From Oopsacas minuta (Eukaryota; Porifera; Hexactinellida; Lyssacinosida; Leucopsacidae): 64,000 nucleotides of DNA. The stretch's first letter is position 1, and the number at the start of each line of letters is the position of its first letter. Below are positions 20,259 to 38,326 of the stretch, one piece after another. Below the pieces are notes generated by a model. It did not search any database. It was given only the letters and a program-made list of their open reading frames with translations, and was not told where the DNA came from. The position numbers were made by a program, and so were the translations under genes. The stretch is from the NCBI GenBank assembly GCA_024704765.1, contig JAKMXF010000111.1, positions 1,008,619 to 1,072,618 of the forward strand, in the 5' to 3' direction.

Positions 20259-21351
20259 TTCTTGGATTCTGCTCTATGATCTCGTGGATTTGTGATTTGG
20301 GAATTTAAGAACTAATTGGTGGATTTCTTGAAACATGGAAATATAAATAACGGAAAATAGCATGACGTTTATAAAGCATAGGAGTAAGACAAGGTTAGGC
20401 TGCTTAGGCTTCAACCTCTTAAATATTATTATTATACTTGACAGTTGTGTTACTTTATCTTTTCAAGGGATAGACTTGTGAGAGACGAGTACAACTAAAT
20501 GATTATAATGCATTATTTGATTATTTCTCATATAACTTATCAGTTTAGGGTTATAAAATACGCTACAAAAGTGATCCACTGAATTTGGGATTTCTCTTCA
20601 TAGAAGGCATAAAATAACAAATTATGAATATTAGTTGTCTAGCATCAAAGTGCAGGTTGGTGAAACAAGCTCATAAACACTACTTTTTTTGTAAGTATGA
20701 CATTAGAGTACAGATATATTGGTATACAAAACTGAAAAGTCTCCTTCGACTACATTTATATGCGTCTAATTCAAGAATATAATGTTACTGTATAGGGCAG
20801 TTTCGGTAGCTTGTTTACGAGGCCTCTTCACACAAATCCGATATATACTGAGGCCTACTAGATAAATATACACGCTATTACGCCTATTAGTATAAAGTAA
20901 TGTAATTTGGATAAGTCTATCCCAATGTCACCGTCTCTGCTATTATGAACTGACTATTCTGTGCGTGAACGTACTATATAATAATATCACTGCCACGCAC
21001 AACACAACAGTAGTATTACAGAATGTATTCGACCCAGGAATGTAACTATGCGTACGAATGACAAATTTATTATATGGATACAGTGGAAATGTTGCCCGCT
21101 ATATTTGGTCCTCACTCAGTTATCTGTTCAGTTATTTTGACTCGAGTACAAACCGGAGACCAAATATGGCATGACAATCCCAGTAGGTTCCACTGTAGTT
21201 GAGAAAGCGAAATTTTCTCCTATTTCAGGGTTGGAAACCAGTTACTTGGATATACGTATATTGCTTTTAGTGAATATTCGTTTATTATAAGTCCTGAAAC
21301 TTATTTTATTAGAAACTCTTTTTTAAGAAATATTATAAATTGCTTCTTTAG
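20259..21351. other. Divergent intergenic region NEMF / SAP30BP
   Basis: About 1.1 kb between the NEMF start (minus) and SAP30BP (plus), presumably holding both promoters. It contains a TA-flanked inverted-repeat element at 21081-21195. No coding frame is supported. Confidence 0.5.
21081..21195. mobile_element. 115-bp MITE-like element with TA target duplication
   Basis: Terminal inverted repeats CAGTGGAA and TTCCACTG, directly flanked by TA on both sides (21079-21080 and 21196-21197). A second inverted pair inside (ATATTTGGTC facing GACCAAATAT) gives a strongly palindromic structure. TA duplication and CAGT ends fit Tc1/mariner or pogo-type non-autonomous elements. Confidence 0.65.
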
Positions 21352-22260
21352 ATGACACAACTTAGACTAGTAGAGTATGTAGGAGATTCAGATATGACTG
21401 ATGAAGATCTCACCCCTGTTACACCACTGAACCACCCCTCTACCCTTAGTCCTACTCTACAAAACTCACACATAAGTACTGAGGTACAATCTACTCCAGC
21501 TCCTGTAGGGGTGGATATGATGGGACTGAGTGGTACTAAACCACTTCGCACCTCTAATTCAGCAGAACCTACAGAGTCTCTTAGTCTCTCTCAGGTTGTA
21601 TCAGCTCCTGAAGTTAATCCTCCATCTCTCCCTAAACACAATAAATCTGGCAAGAAGAGAATAGTTTCATATTATGACTTAGAACTCTCAGATTCTGATG
21701 AGTACTTAGATAATTCAAATCTATCAGATTCAAATACAAACTCTGCTATACAGAGGGAAACTCCTGTCTCAGTAGATGACCTCTCCCCTCTCCCTATCAA
21801 TGGGTCCTCTACAGGAACAGACTCCCCTGCTGAGACCCCTAGGAAGGGAGTACTCTACTCGGTTATGTTCCCTCAGGATCCATTGGGTCGCTGCTCTAAC
21901 TCGTTACAAGATAAAGTTATGCGAGCTTTGGAAAAGAATTTATGCTTCAATAAAGCCGTAGAACAAGACAAAAACTTTAGAAACCCAAGTATATACGAGA
22001 AAATGATAGAATTCTGTGGAATTGATGAGTATGGTACTAATTACCCTACCCACCTATTCGACCCCTCTCTCTGGAGGGAGTCAGGAGGGTACGAGAATCT
22101 GAGGAGACTTCAGAAAGAGGCTTATGACCGGAAACAGAAAGCCCGCGTAGAAGCTGCCGGCAGAGCTAGGATAGAATTCGTATCTGGAAAGCGTAGTGCA
22201 CAAGATGAAGTAAATGGGAATAAGAAGAAATCTAAATGGGATCTATCTCCTAACAACTGA
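21352..22260 (+). CDS. SAP30BP: SAP30-binding protein (HCNGP family)
   Basis: 302 residues. Nuclear factor linked to transcriptional repression and splicing. The conserved HCNGP domain is C-terminal: GRCSNSLQDKV, FRNPSIYEKMIEFCGIDEYG, TNYPTHLFDPSLW, then a KSKWD box close to the end. The N-terminus opens with the family-like VEYVGDSD and is otherwise Ser/Pro/Thr-rich and disordered. Shorter than the human C-terminus. Single exon. The ATG follows directly after a cttctttag tract, which could be a splice acceptor for a 5' UTR exon or a trans-spliced leader; I cannot decide. Confidence 0.92.
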   Translation: MTQLRLVEYVGDSDMTDEDLTPVTPLNHPSTLSPTLQNSHISTEVQSTPAPVGVDMMGLSGTKPLRTSNSAEPTESLSLSQVVSAPEVNPPSLPKHNKSGKKRIVSYYDLELSDSDEYLDNSNLSDSNTNSAIQRETPVSVDDLSPLPINGSSTGTDSPAETPRKGVLYSVMFPQDPLGRCSNSLQDKVMRALEKNLCFNKAVEQDKNFRNPSIYEKMIEFCGIDEYGTNYPTHLFDPSLWRESGGYENLRRLQKEAYDRKQKARVEAAGRARIEFVSGKRSAQDEVNGNKKKSKWDLSPNN

Positions 22261-22725
22261 ATTGAGTGAATGGAATGTGTTGATGTAGACAGAAGATTAA
22301 ATGACTGAGAGAAAACTGCATTATATCAAATGGAATCAATTGAAGAGTGTTGTTACTTACATCACGACATCTAAATGCAAATATTATGACTTATGTTCTA
22401 TTCTAATTATTATTTCTGGGTACAAAGATTAACTGCATTTGTACAAATTAAATGCCCACTCTAGTCTGTATTGTAACATAAGGGGAATAATGGTACATCC
22501 TTACGAATCAATTCAAGTGTAATTCAGTTCCTTAAAATAGGCAATATCTGTAGTATGCGATACATACTCATACCTACATGTTTGTAACAGTTCTGTCTGC
22601 CTATGTTCCTCTACTTTGGTTTCTTGTCAATCTAAAGCTATCCTAAACCTTTTTGTATTTATTACCGCTTTAATCCTCATTTTTATTTGCTTAATTATCG
22701 ATCAGATCGAGAGCTCAGTGCAAGC
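22261..22725. other. Spacer upstream of DKC1
   Basis: 465 bp of AT-rich DNA between the SAP30BP stop and the DKC1 start. I see no gene, repeat or RNA structure in it. Confidence 0.4.
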
Positions 22726-24589
22726 ATGGATGCTAGAATGATAGAAGAAGATCAGATGAAGTATGATTACTGCATTCCTACAAACGTAAGTTGTAACTAC
22801 GTACATCTAGATGTATACTTAATTAATGTTGTATTTATGCTAGGCTCCTCCTGCTCATATTGACACAGCAGAATGGCCTCTATTGCTAAAGAATTTTGAT
22901 AAATTAAATATAAGATCCACTTCTTTCAATCCTATCCCCAGCGGATGTTCCCCTCTAAAGAGACCCATTGATGACTACCTAGGCGCTGGTTTCATAAATC
23001 TAGATAAACCAGCTAACCCAAGTTCTCATGAAGTTGTAGCATGGATTAAGAGGATACTACGAGTACAGAAGACAGGACATGCTGGTACGCTAGATCCTAA
23101 GGTTACAGGTTGTCTTATTGTGTGTATTAACAGAGCTACTCGACTGGTTAAGGCACAACAGAGTGCAGGTAAGGAGTATGTGGGTGTAGTACGTCTACAT
23201 GAGTGTCTGTCAGAAGAGAAGATGAGAGGAGTTATTGATTTCCTACAAGGAGCTCTTTTCCAGAGACCTCCTCTAATATCAGCTGTAAAGAGACAGCTGA
23301 GAGTGAGGACAGTGTATGACAGTAAGCTGTTAGAGTATGATAAGGAAGCTCAATTAGGCGTGTTTTGGACCAAATGTGAAGCAGGAACCTACATCAGAAC
23401 TCTATGTGTGCATATGGGATATCTATTGGGTGTAGGTTCGTGTATAAAGCATATAGTCAACTCCCGTTACATCGAAGCTAAGGAACCGTGAAAATTACTC
23501 AGATATCGCGAATTCACTATGAACGATGAATTTATGTTACTTTGACTGTTTGGGATCATATTTGTACAATTTCAGACTTCAATATATCCGTGTTCGGTAT
23601 ATCAGGAGTTGACTATACGTAGGTAGTAACAACTTGAGATTGTTTTACCAATATGTTATATAGGAGCTCACATGCAAGAACTCCGTCGTGTACGATCTGG
23701 GGTACAATCAGAGAATGATAATATGGTGACTATGCACGATGTGTTAGATGCTCAGTGGATGCTGGATAACTTGAAGGATGAGATGTACATGAGACGAGTT
23801 GTGAAGCCTCTAGAGGCTTTACTTCTTAGACACAAACGTGTTGTTATTAAGGACACTGCAGTTAATGCTATTTGCTATGGTGCTAAGGTAATTCAACACA
23901 TTTTATACAGTTTAGGCAATTTGTACAGAGATTATTACTTTCCTTATAAGGTTATGATCCCTGGTGTATTGCGTTATGAAGATGGACTAGAGGTAGATGA
24001 GGAGATAGTAGTGATGACTACAAAGGGAGAGGCTGTAGCACTAGCGATTGCTCACATGACAACTGCTGTTATTTGCACAGCTGAGCAGGGAGTAGTAGCT
24101 AGAATTAAGCGTGTCATCATGGCTAGAGATGTGTATCCGAGGAGATGGGGGCTAGGTCCTAAGGCTTTGATAAAAAAGAAACTAATCGCAGAGGGACGTC
24201 TTGAAAAATACGGAGGGTATAACGAACTGACTCCTAAGCAGTGGAAGGACCTGTTCTCACAACACGGTATTCCTACTCTTGAAGAGCTGGGTGGAGACAG
24301 GAAGAGGAAGAGATTGGATGAAGAGACTGCTCCAGCTGATTTCACAACTTGTCCTCCTACTGATCCTGCTATAGTAGGAAGTGTTAAGAAAGATAAAAAA
24401 GATAAAAAGAAGAAAGATAAATCATCTCCACTAATCACAGAGTTATCTGTGAATATTCCCGGAGCAGAAGCTGATAGTGATGATGAAAAAGTACTCGTGA
24501 TTGACCAAGAATATGTAGAAGCAGGTGAGAAGAAAAAGAAAAAGAAAAAATCAAAACACTCCGATATGGATACATCTGCAGTTGATTAA
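22726..24589 (+). CDS. DKC1: Dyskerin, H/ACA pseudouridine synthase (4 exons)
   Basis: 504 residues from exons 22726-22785, 22844-23435, 23664-23887 and 23951-24589. Dyskerin is the catalytic subunit of H/ACA snoRNPs (rRNA pseudouridylation) and in animals also of telomerase RNP. Visible: the DKCLD-type start ([12 protein letters not shown]), the TruB catalytic motif GHAGTLDP with the catalytic Asp near residue 104, and the PUA domain ([11 protein letters not shown]...AIAHMTTAV...RWGLGPKA). A lysine-rich nuclear tail ends the protein. Intron 2 (23436-23663) is largely a MITE. Intron 3 (23888-23950) is 63 bp, a multiple of three with no stop, so its retention would insert 21 residues just before the PUA core. 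Confidence 0.96.
23454..23615. mobile_element. 162-bp MITE-like element in DKC1 intron 2
   Basis: Inverted ends TAGTCAACTCC and GGAGTTGACTA, flanked by TA (23452-23453 and 23616-23617). The interior is homologous, in inverted orientation, to the element at 24963-25128 (shared stretches include catatttgtacaat, cagactt and tatatccgtgttcg). It occupies most of the intron. Confidence 0.65.
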
Positions 24590-25225
24590 ATACCTCGAGA
24601 TATCAGTGTGAGTTAGTACCGTATTCACTTAGTGTTGTTATGTAAGCTATCATAAAGTAGCTTTTTATATCATTTTCAATTGTTCGAATAGCAAGGACGA
24701 TTACTATTAGATAGGAAGCTTATTGCTGTAGTTTTATAGTGTGGTGTTTTGAATTTACAGTTATATTAACGATGTATAACTGTACTTGCTCTGGCTATTG
24801 CCGTACACTTTATTGCTGATTGAGCTTTGATTGCTCCAGCATACAGTTAGGGGGTAAGCTCTTGAAGGGCGGTTTATTTGGATACCAATGTGTTCTCTTT
24901 GTTTTTCACTTACAATTAATTTACCTACATTTATCCCTCAATTATTTTATCAAAATATTTTACAGTCAAACTTCCGTTATATCGAACACGGATATATTGA
25001 AATACCCGCTTGCAAGTCTGAAAATTGTACAAATATGGTCCCAAACCGTCAAGGTAACATATATTTCCTTCGTTATATCTAAGTAATTATTTCGGTGCCT
25101 TGAGCTTCGATATGACGGGAGCTGTCTGTATTGAAAATGATAACTAATTGTCCATGAAGGTTATGATACGATTTAAATCAATTTGGCATATTATTGATTA
25201 TCTGTATACTTACGTAACGTGTTAG
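24590..25225. other. Intergenic DKC1 / UTP15
   Basis: About 640 bp. It contains the MITE at 24963-25128; the short plus-strand open frames at 24820-25086 run through that element and are not genes. Confidence 0.5.
24963..25128. mobile_element. 166-bp MITE-like element, same family as in DKC1 intron 2
   Basis: Begins CAGTCAAACTTCCGTTATAT and ends in the inverted counterpart (ATATGACGGGAGCTGTCTG), with TA on each side. The ends are typical of pogo/Tigger-like TIRs. A diverged half copy lies near 33396-33473. Confidence 0.7.
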
Positions 25226-26713
25226 ATGGATAGTAATTTTCGTCCTCTCATACTCCATCGTACTCCTAACCCATTCAAGATATCTGACTCAGAAAGTGAG
25301 TTCTGGTCCTCCTTTAAGAAACCATTTTTCGTTAAAGAATTTCTTCCTATAACTTGTTTACACTACAGTCCTATTGCTCCTCACCAACTCGCGGTTACTA
25401 ACACCAATGTAATACAGATTTATGACTCTAAAGATTGCTCTCTTTTAAAATCAATTACTTCTATCAAAGACACACCTTTTGGTGCTAATTTTCGCGAAGA
25501 CGGTAAGCTCTTGATAGCAGGAGATAGCGCAGGGGTTGTTCACATATTTGAACTGGAGCGTAAATCAGCTCTAAGGAAGTTAACTGGCCATACTCAACCT
25601 GTACAGAGGGCCTTATTCTCCAGTGATGGATTGAGTGTAATTAGTTGTTCTGATGATAAGACTGTACGTATCTGGGACCTAGCTAGTGGTGATCAGAAGA
25701 TATGTCTTGAGGGACACTCAGACTACGTCAGGAGTGGACTAGTTACCTCAACTGATCACAATCTCTGTGTAACAGGATCTTATGATCATACAGTCAGACT
25801 ATGGGATGCAAGAGATACAGATTGTTGTGTTAAGCTAGAGCACGGAGCTCCTGTAGAGTCACTACTCATGTTCCCTTCAGGTAGCCTCTTGTTATCAGCT
25901 GGAGGGAAAACCGTTAAAGTATGGGACATACGGTCCAACTCTGTCATAAAGGAATTCTCCAATCATCACAAGACTGTAACCCAGCTGTATCTCAGCTCAG
26001 ATGGACGTCGTCTCTTCACTGGGTCTCTAGACGGACTGATTAAAGTATATGACGTCACAACATATAATGTAATACATGCTATCAGCTATCCAGCTCCCAT
26101 CCTGTGTGTAGCTTTCTCTCCAGCTCAGACACAACTAGCAGTAGGCATGTCCTCTGGTCTCCTGTCTGTCAAAACCAAGGAGGAACCACCCCTCCCTGCA
26201 CCCCGGCCCCGCCCCCCTTACAGAGGAGCTTACAGATATTTCATGAGAGGGAAATCTATTAAGCCTACTATAGAAACTGTTACTGTCTCAAACAAAGCTA
26301 AGAAAAATCGACCAAAATATGATATATATCTTAAGAAGTTCAAATACACTCAAGCTCTAGATGCAGCTTTTGATGCTCACGGACCGTTACGCCCTACTAT
26401 AGTCATGAGTATGTTTAAAGAGTTATCTCGTAGAGACGGACTATCTATAGCTCTTGCTAACCGAAATGAAGATCAGCTGTTGCCAATTATTCAATTCATT
26501 GGTAGGAATATTATTAATCCTAAGTATTGTGCATATCTTGTTGAGATATGTGATCTTCTCACAGAGCTATATCCAGAGATGTTATTCAAATCCGCTATGA
26601 TAAAAACTGAAATGGACAAAATTAAAAATAAGATCAGTAGTGAGGTTAGATTCCATAAACAAGTATTTCAAACTTTAGGCGTATTGGAGAATATTTTAGG
26701 TAACTCGAATTAA
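25226..26713 (+). CDS. UTP15: UTP15, SSU processome WD40 protein
   Basis: 495 residues. Member of the t-UTP/UtpA complex that promotes rDNA transcription and 18S processing. WD40 repeats occupy residues ~40-310 (for example DDKTVRIWDLASGDQK, GSYDHTVRLWDARD, SLDGLIKVYDV). The UTP15 C-terminal domain follows (KKFKYTQALDAAF...ELSRRDGLSIALANR). The block YRYFMRGKS after the propeller is family-typical. Single exon; not nested in any host I can see. Confidence 0.96.
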   Translation: MDSNFRPLILHRTPNPFKISDSESEFWSSFKKPFFVKEFLPITCLHYSPIAPHQLAVTNTNVIQIYDSKDCSLLKSITSIKDTPFGANFREDGKLLIAGDSAGVVHIFELERKSALRKLTGHTQPVQRALFSSDGLSVISCSDDKTVRIWDLASGDQKICLEGHSDYVRSGLVTSTDHNLCVTGSYDHTVRLWDARDTDCCVKLEHGAPVESLLMFPSGSLLLSAGGKTVKVWDIRSNSVIKEFSNHHKTVTQLYLSSDGRRLFTGSLDGLIKVYDVTTYNVIHAISYPAPILCVAFSPAQTQLAVGMSSGLLSVKTKEEPPLPAPRPRPPYRGAYRYFMRGKSIKPTIETVTVSNKAKKNRPKYDIYLKKFKYTQALDAAFDAHGPLRPTIVMSMFKELSRRDGLSIALANRNEDQLLPIIQFIGRNIINPKYCAYLVEICDLLTELYPEMLFKSAMIKTEMDKIKNKISSEVRFHKQVFQTLGVLENILGNSN

Positions 26714-28256
26714 ATTATTTGATTTATGGCAATAATATTTTATGTTTATCTTCGCTCCTGCGATCAACTTGTTAGCAATTCATACGTATATATTACTAGG
26801 CGAGAGAAATTTGGAGGATTTCATTGGAATTTCCATTCGCCTGCGAATATTATTTTAGATTTCAAGTTTGGACGTTTTCCTTCCAATACCCGATCATACT
26901 ATTTAGGAATTGCCATTGAATACAATATTGGACAAAATATTGTTTCTGCAGTTAGATGAGAAATGAAACTTTGTACTACATTTAATTTATACTTTGGAAA
27001 CTGTCTTTGAACTTTGAAGGTCGAACGACCAATTATACATTCCTACAGTCGCACACACACACACACATATATATATAGTATTATTAGTTTCATCACTACA
27101 AAGTTCAAAAGATATTTCTTTACATTTATGGAATGTCTCGTGTATCTGTTTATTCCCTTATCAACGCGGAATCATATGGTTATTTGTAATCCAGAATACA
27201 GATGTGTGTAGATTTATTATTGCTAGCTACAGCTAATTATGGCTTTCCGCACTTCTTGTGCATTCCTGTTAACCAAAATGTAATTAATATTTAATTCAGT
27301 ATTCGACATGATTTATTTGAATATTATTGCCTAATAGAGGATAAGGCCAAGGTAAGGATGAATTGACAGGATCTCGATAGAACTGATATTGTTATACAGG
27401 AAGTAGGTATAGCGGAACTCGTCACCGAAGGAACTCCAAATATGGAATTCACGCGTATTTATTGTAATTGTTTCCAGAAAAACAAAATTGGATAATATTT
27501 ATAATTGGTCGTAATTGCAATATACGTACAGTAAACTGTAATAAAACGAAGTAATCGGGGCCCAGGCTCCACCGAGCAGAGAATCACTTTGTTGTAACGG
27601 GAGTTTGCTGTACCATACTACAGCTCACTCTCAAACTTCTGATAGATATTATTATTGCGTGTGGTGTACTTGTGTCTATTATATTCCTTGTTTATTGTCT
27701 TTTACTTGCAAACATTGGAAACAATATCAATATATATTTAGTTCAGTGAGTGAAGGACTGTTGCATTTTGGTTTTAACATACACTTAAGATTGAAGACAG
27801 TTACAAACAGATCATCTTTATGTATAGACAATCTGTGTTGTATTTATATTATTGTTATTATTATGTCTCACTAACTGGTGCTAGACTGATCAATAAGAAT
27901 AAATGTTTTCAAGAAAATTGGCTCTCAATTATCTACCAGTCTGAGGACTATTCTACACTGATGTTATTCCTCTGTTATCAATACTCTCGTAGATGCGAAC
28001 ATCCACTTCATTGTGCTACACTTATCTGAGTAATTCATTTCAATATACCCGATAGCATTTATGAAAGTCAGTCTTAGAATATTCATTGTTCTACTAGACA
28101 TCAGGCTATATATAAGAGTCAAGACACAGATCAATTCATTTTTATTCAGGTGAAAACCGCCTTTTATACTCGTTTTCAATCTAGTGAATTGTAGAAAGTT
28201 TTTTGCATTTTTTACTCAATCTGAATTGTTCTTTCCTATCAATCTGATACGTAAAG
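26714..28256. other. 1.5-kb intergenic region upstream of protein kinase D
   Basis: AT-rich. Holds a (CA)n-(TA)n microsatellite at 27052-27078 and a MITE-like element at 27529-27610. Several short open frames (26726-26959, 27014-27211, 27605-27874) encode no recognisable protein. The PRKD promoter should lie at the right end. Confidence 0.5.
27529..27610. mobile_element. 82-bp MITE-like element
   Basis: Left end CAGTAAACTGTAATAAAACG; the right end is its inverted counterpart (TTGTAACGGGAGTTTGCTG). Flanked by TA on both sides. The interior has a short GC-rich core (cggggcccaggctccaccg). Another member of the CAGT-ended, TA-duplicating class in this window. Confidence 0.55.
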
Positions 28257-36720
<8,464 letters not shown>

Positions 36721-36722
36721 GC

Positions 36723-36753
<31 letters not shown>

Positions 36754-37058
36754 ACAAAACAACAAAAATTCACGTGATTGATCTCCTCTACCACCTGTCA
36801 TCACAGTCAAATAGAAATCTACTTTACACTGATATGCACTGTAACTTGTCTGTATTTAATTCATTTTATTATTTGCTTTATTTTCTATTCTCTGAATGAA
36901 ATATTTCTGTACTTCTGTTTGTATATACTCAGAGTAGATTTTAAAACATTAAATTTTAATTTTATTTCTCTATTTTTAAAATTATGGAGTTATTTAGCTG
37001 AAAATTCGGGTGGAGCATTATTAACGTATTAAAGTTCTTATGAACATTCTTTAGACCA
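36721..37058. other. Spacer PRKD / CCDC24 with (CAA)n microsatellite
   Basis: A CAA-type microsatellite runs from 36722 to about 36766, directly after the PRKD stop. The rest is AT-rich with no supported gene. Confidence 0.6.
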
Positions 37059-38034
37059 ATGGTGAGTGCATCTTGCTGCTCCTCTCACCTTCTAGATAGC
37101 AGCACGTGGGGTCTGGTGGTAGAACAGTGTCCTATCTCTGAGCTACAGGAAGTTAAGGATATGTTAGGGTGTGACGTCATAGATTTGCTGACAGAACTAC
37201 AATCTGAAAGACAGGCTCTGAGAGAGATAGCTGATCAACTGGCAGATGAGATGGATATCATTACAGCTGTTTCTAAGTATGTAATCTATAATTATATACG
37301 TTTTTTGCATGTAGAATCATGTGTAAGTTATTTGGTAAATGAATCAATTCATTAGTTGCATGTTCTAGAGCTCTCCCAGAACCTCCCGATTTGAGAGAAC
37401 GACTTTTGAAGGAAATACGTTTCTTTATAGATGGACTTAGAGCTCGTAAAGCTAACCCGTTGCTACCAGGTCGCTCAGATGAAGATATTGAAGAGAGAGG
37501 AGTGATACAGTATGTTATGTGTGAAACAGATTATACACGACAAGACAGTAGTGAGCTGTCTTGTAAGCTACGTTCTGTCTCCAGGAATTCTTCATCTCTT
37601 CACAGCACTTTATCTCCTGATCTCATCCCTAGTTCTTTATCAAGGCAAATATACTTAATATTTACATTAGCAGTGCTTAATTAAAAATATTGTATACTTC
37701 TAGGTTATCTTCAGGTCTCGCATCTTCTACCAGTTCACATTTATTTGATTCTGCTCACTTGATTAGAGAGGCTCTATTAGATGACATTAATGAAGTACAA
37801 CAAGATATAGCCTCTCTTAATAACATGCTGGAGATATCAATCGAGCCTCAGGTTGAAGTTCCAACGCTCCTGGCTCTTAGAAAGATGAGCAGAAAATTGG
37901 AACAGGAATATCTGAGCCCTAAACCCCCAGAGTTGTTACCCAAGGGAAAAATACCATCTAACAACTCTGGTAGAAGAATTCTCCCTCCTATCCCTTCTCA
38001 TAAAAAGAAATCTACCAGTTATAATGTTATCTGA
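37059..38034 (+). CDS. CCDC24: CCDC24-like coiled-coil protein (3 exons)
   Basis: 274 residues from 37059-37276, 37369-37644 and 37704-38034. The N-terminal block STWGLVVEQCPISELQEVK...LGCDVIDLLTEL matches human CCDC24 (SLWELVEEHVP...EVKRILG), and PPDLRERLLKEIRFFIDGLR matches its second conserved block. The C-terminal third has a coiled coil (DDINEVQQDIASLNNML) and a Pro/Lys-rich tail. Function is poorly known. The second intron uses a GC donor (CAAG|gcaaat) with a normal AG acceptor; phase supports it. SCFD1 exon 1 starts only 292 bp downstream. Confidence 0.8.
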
Positions 38035-38326
38035 TTTATGATGGTTGATTTTGTATCTCTTACAACTTGAATTCACTTATCGATTCACATACTTGTACAT
38101 TTGGCTAAGATTCAACTTGTATCTGTTTAAATTTGTAATTTAGCTGGTGGGTTAGTTTGAAGATTACTTGTCTGAGGTTAGTATTATGCAAGCAATAAGT
38201 ATTATGGGAGGTTGCATTATAACAAATGTTACTGGCTATTATTTAAAGAACCAAGATATATTAATAATTATTTATATTATACTAGCAATTAATAATAAAT
38301 CTTCTGACTTAACAAAGGTTACATAT

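Noticed and set aside
23436-23663. snoRNA in the DKC1 intron
   Set aside because: No box C/D or H/ACA arrangement was recognised; the space is taken by an inverted-repeat, TA-flanked element that recurs at 24963-25128.
24820-25086. 88-residue open frame between DKC1 and UTP15
   Set aside because: It runs into the MITE at 24963-25128, so it is a by-product of the repeat.
26726-27211. Short open frames after UTP15
   Set aside because: Low-complexity AT-rich translations, one across a CA/TA microsatellite; no domain, no splice partners.
38168-38326. Upstream ATG giving a longer SCFD1 first exon (start at 38168)
   Set aside because: The added residues are hydrophobic and unlike any SM protein; the ATG at 38327 gives a normal-length N-terminus.
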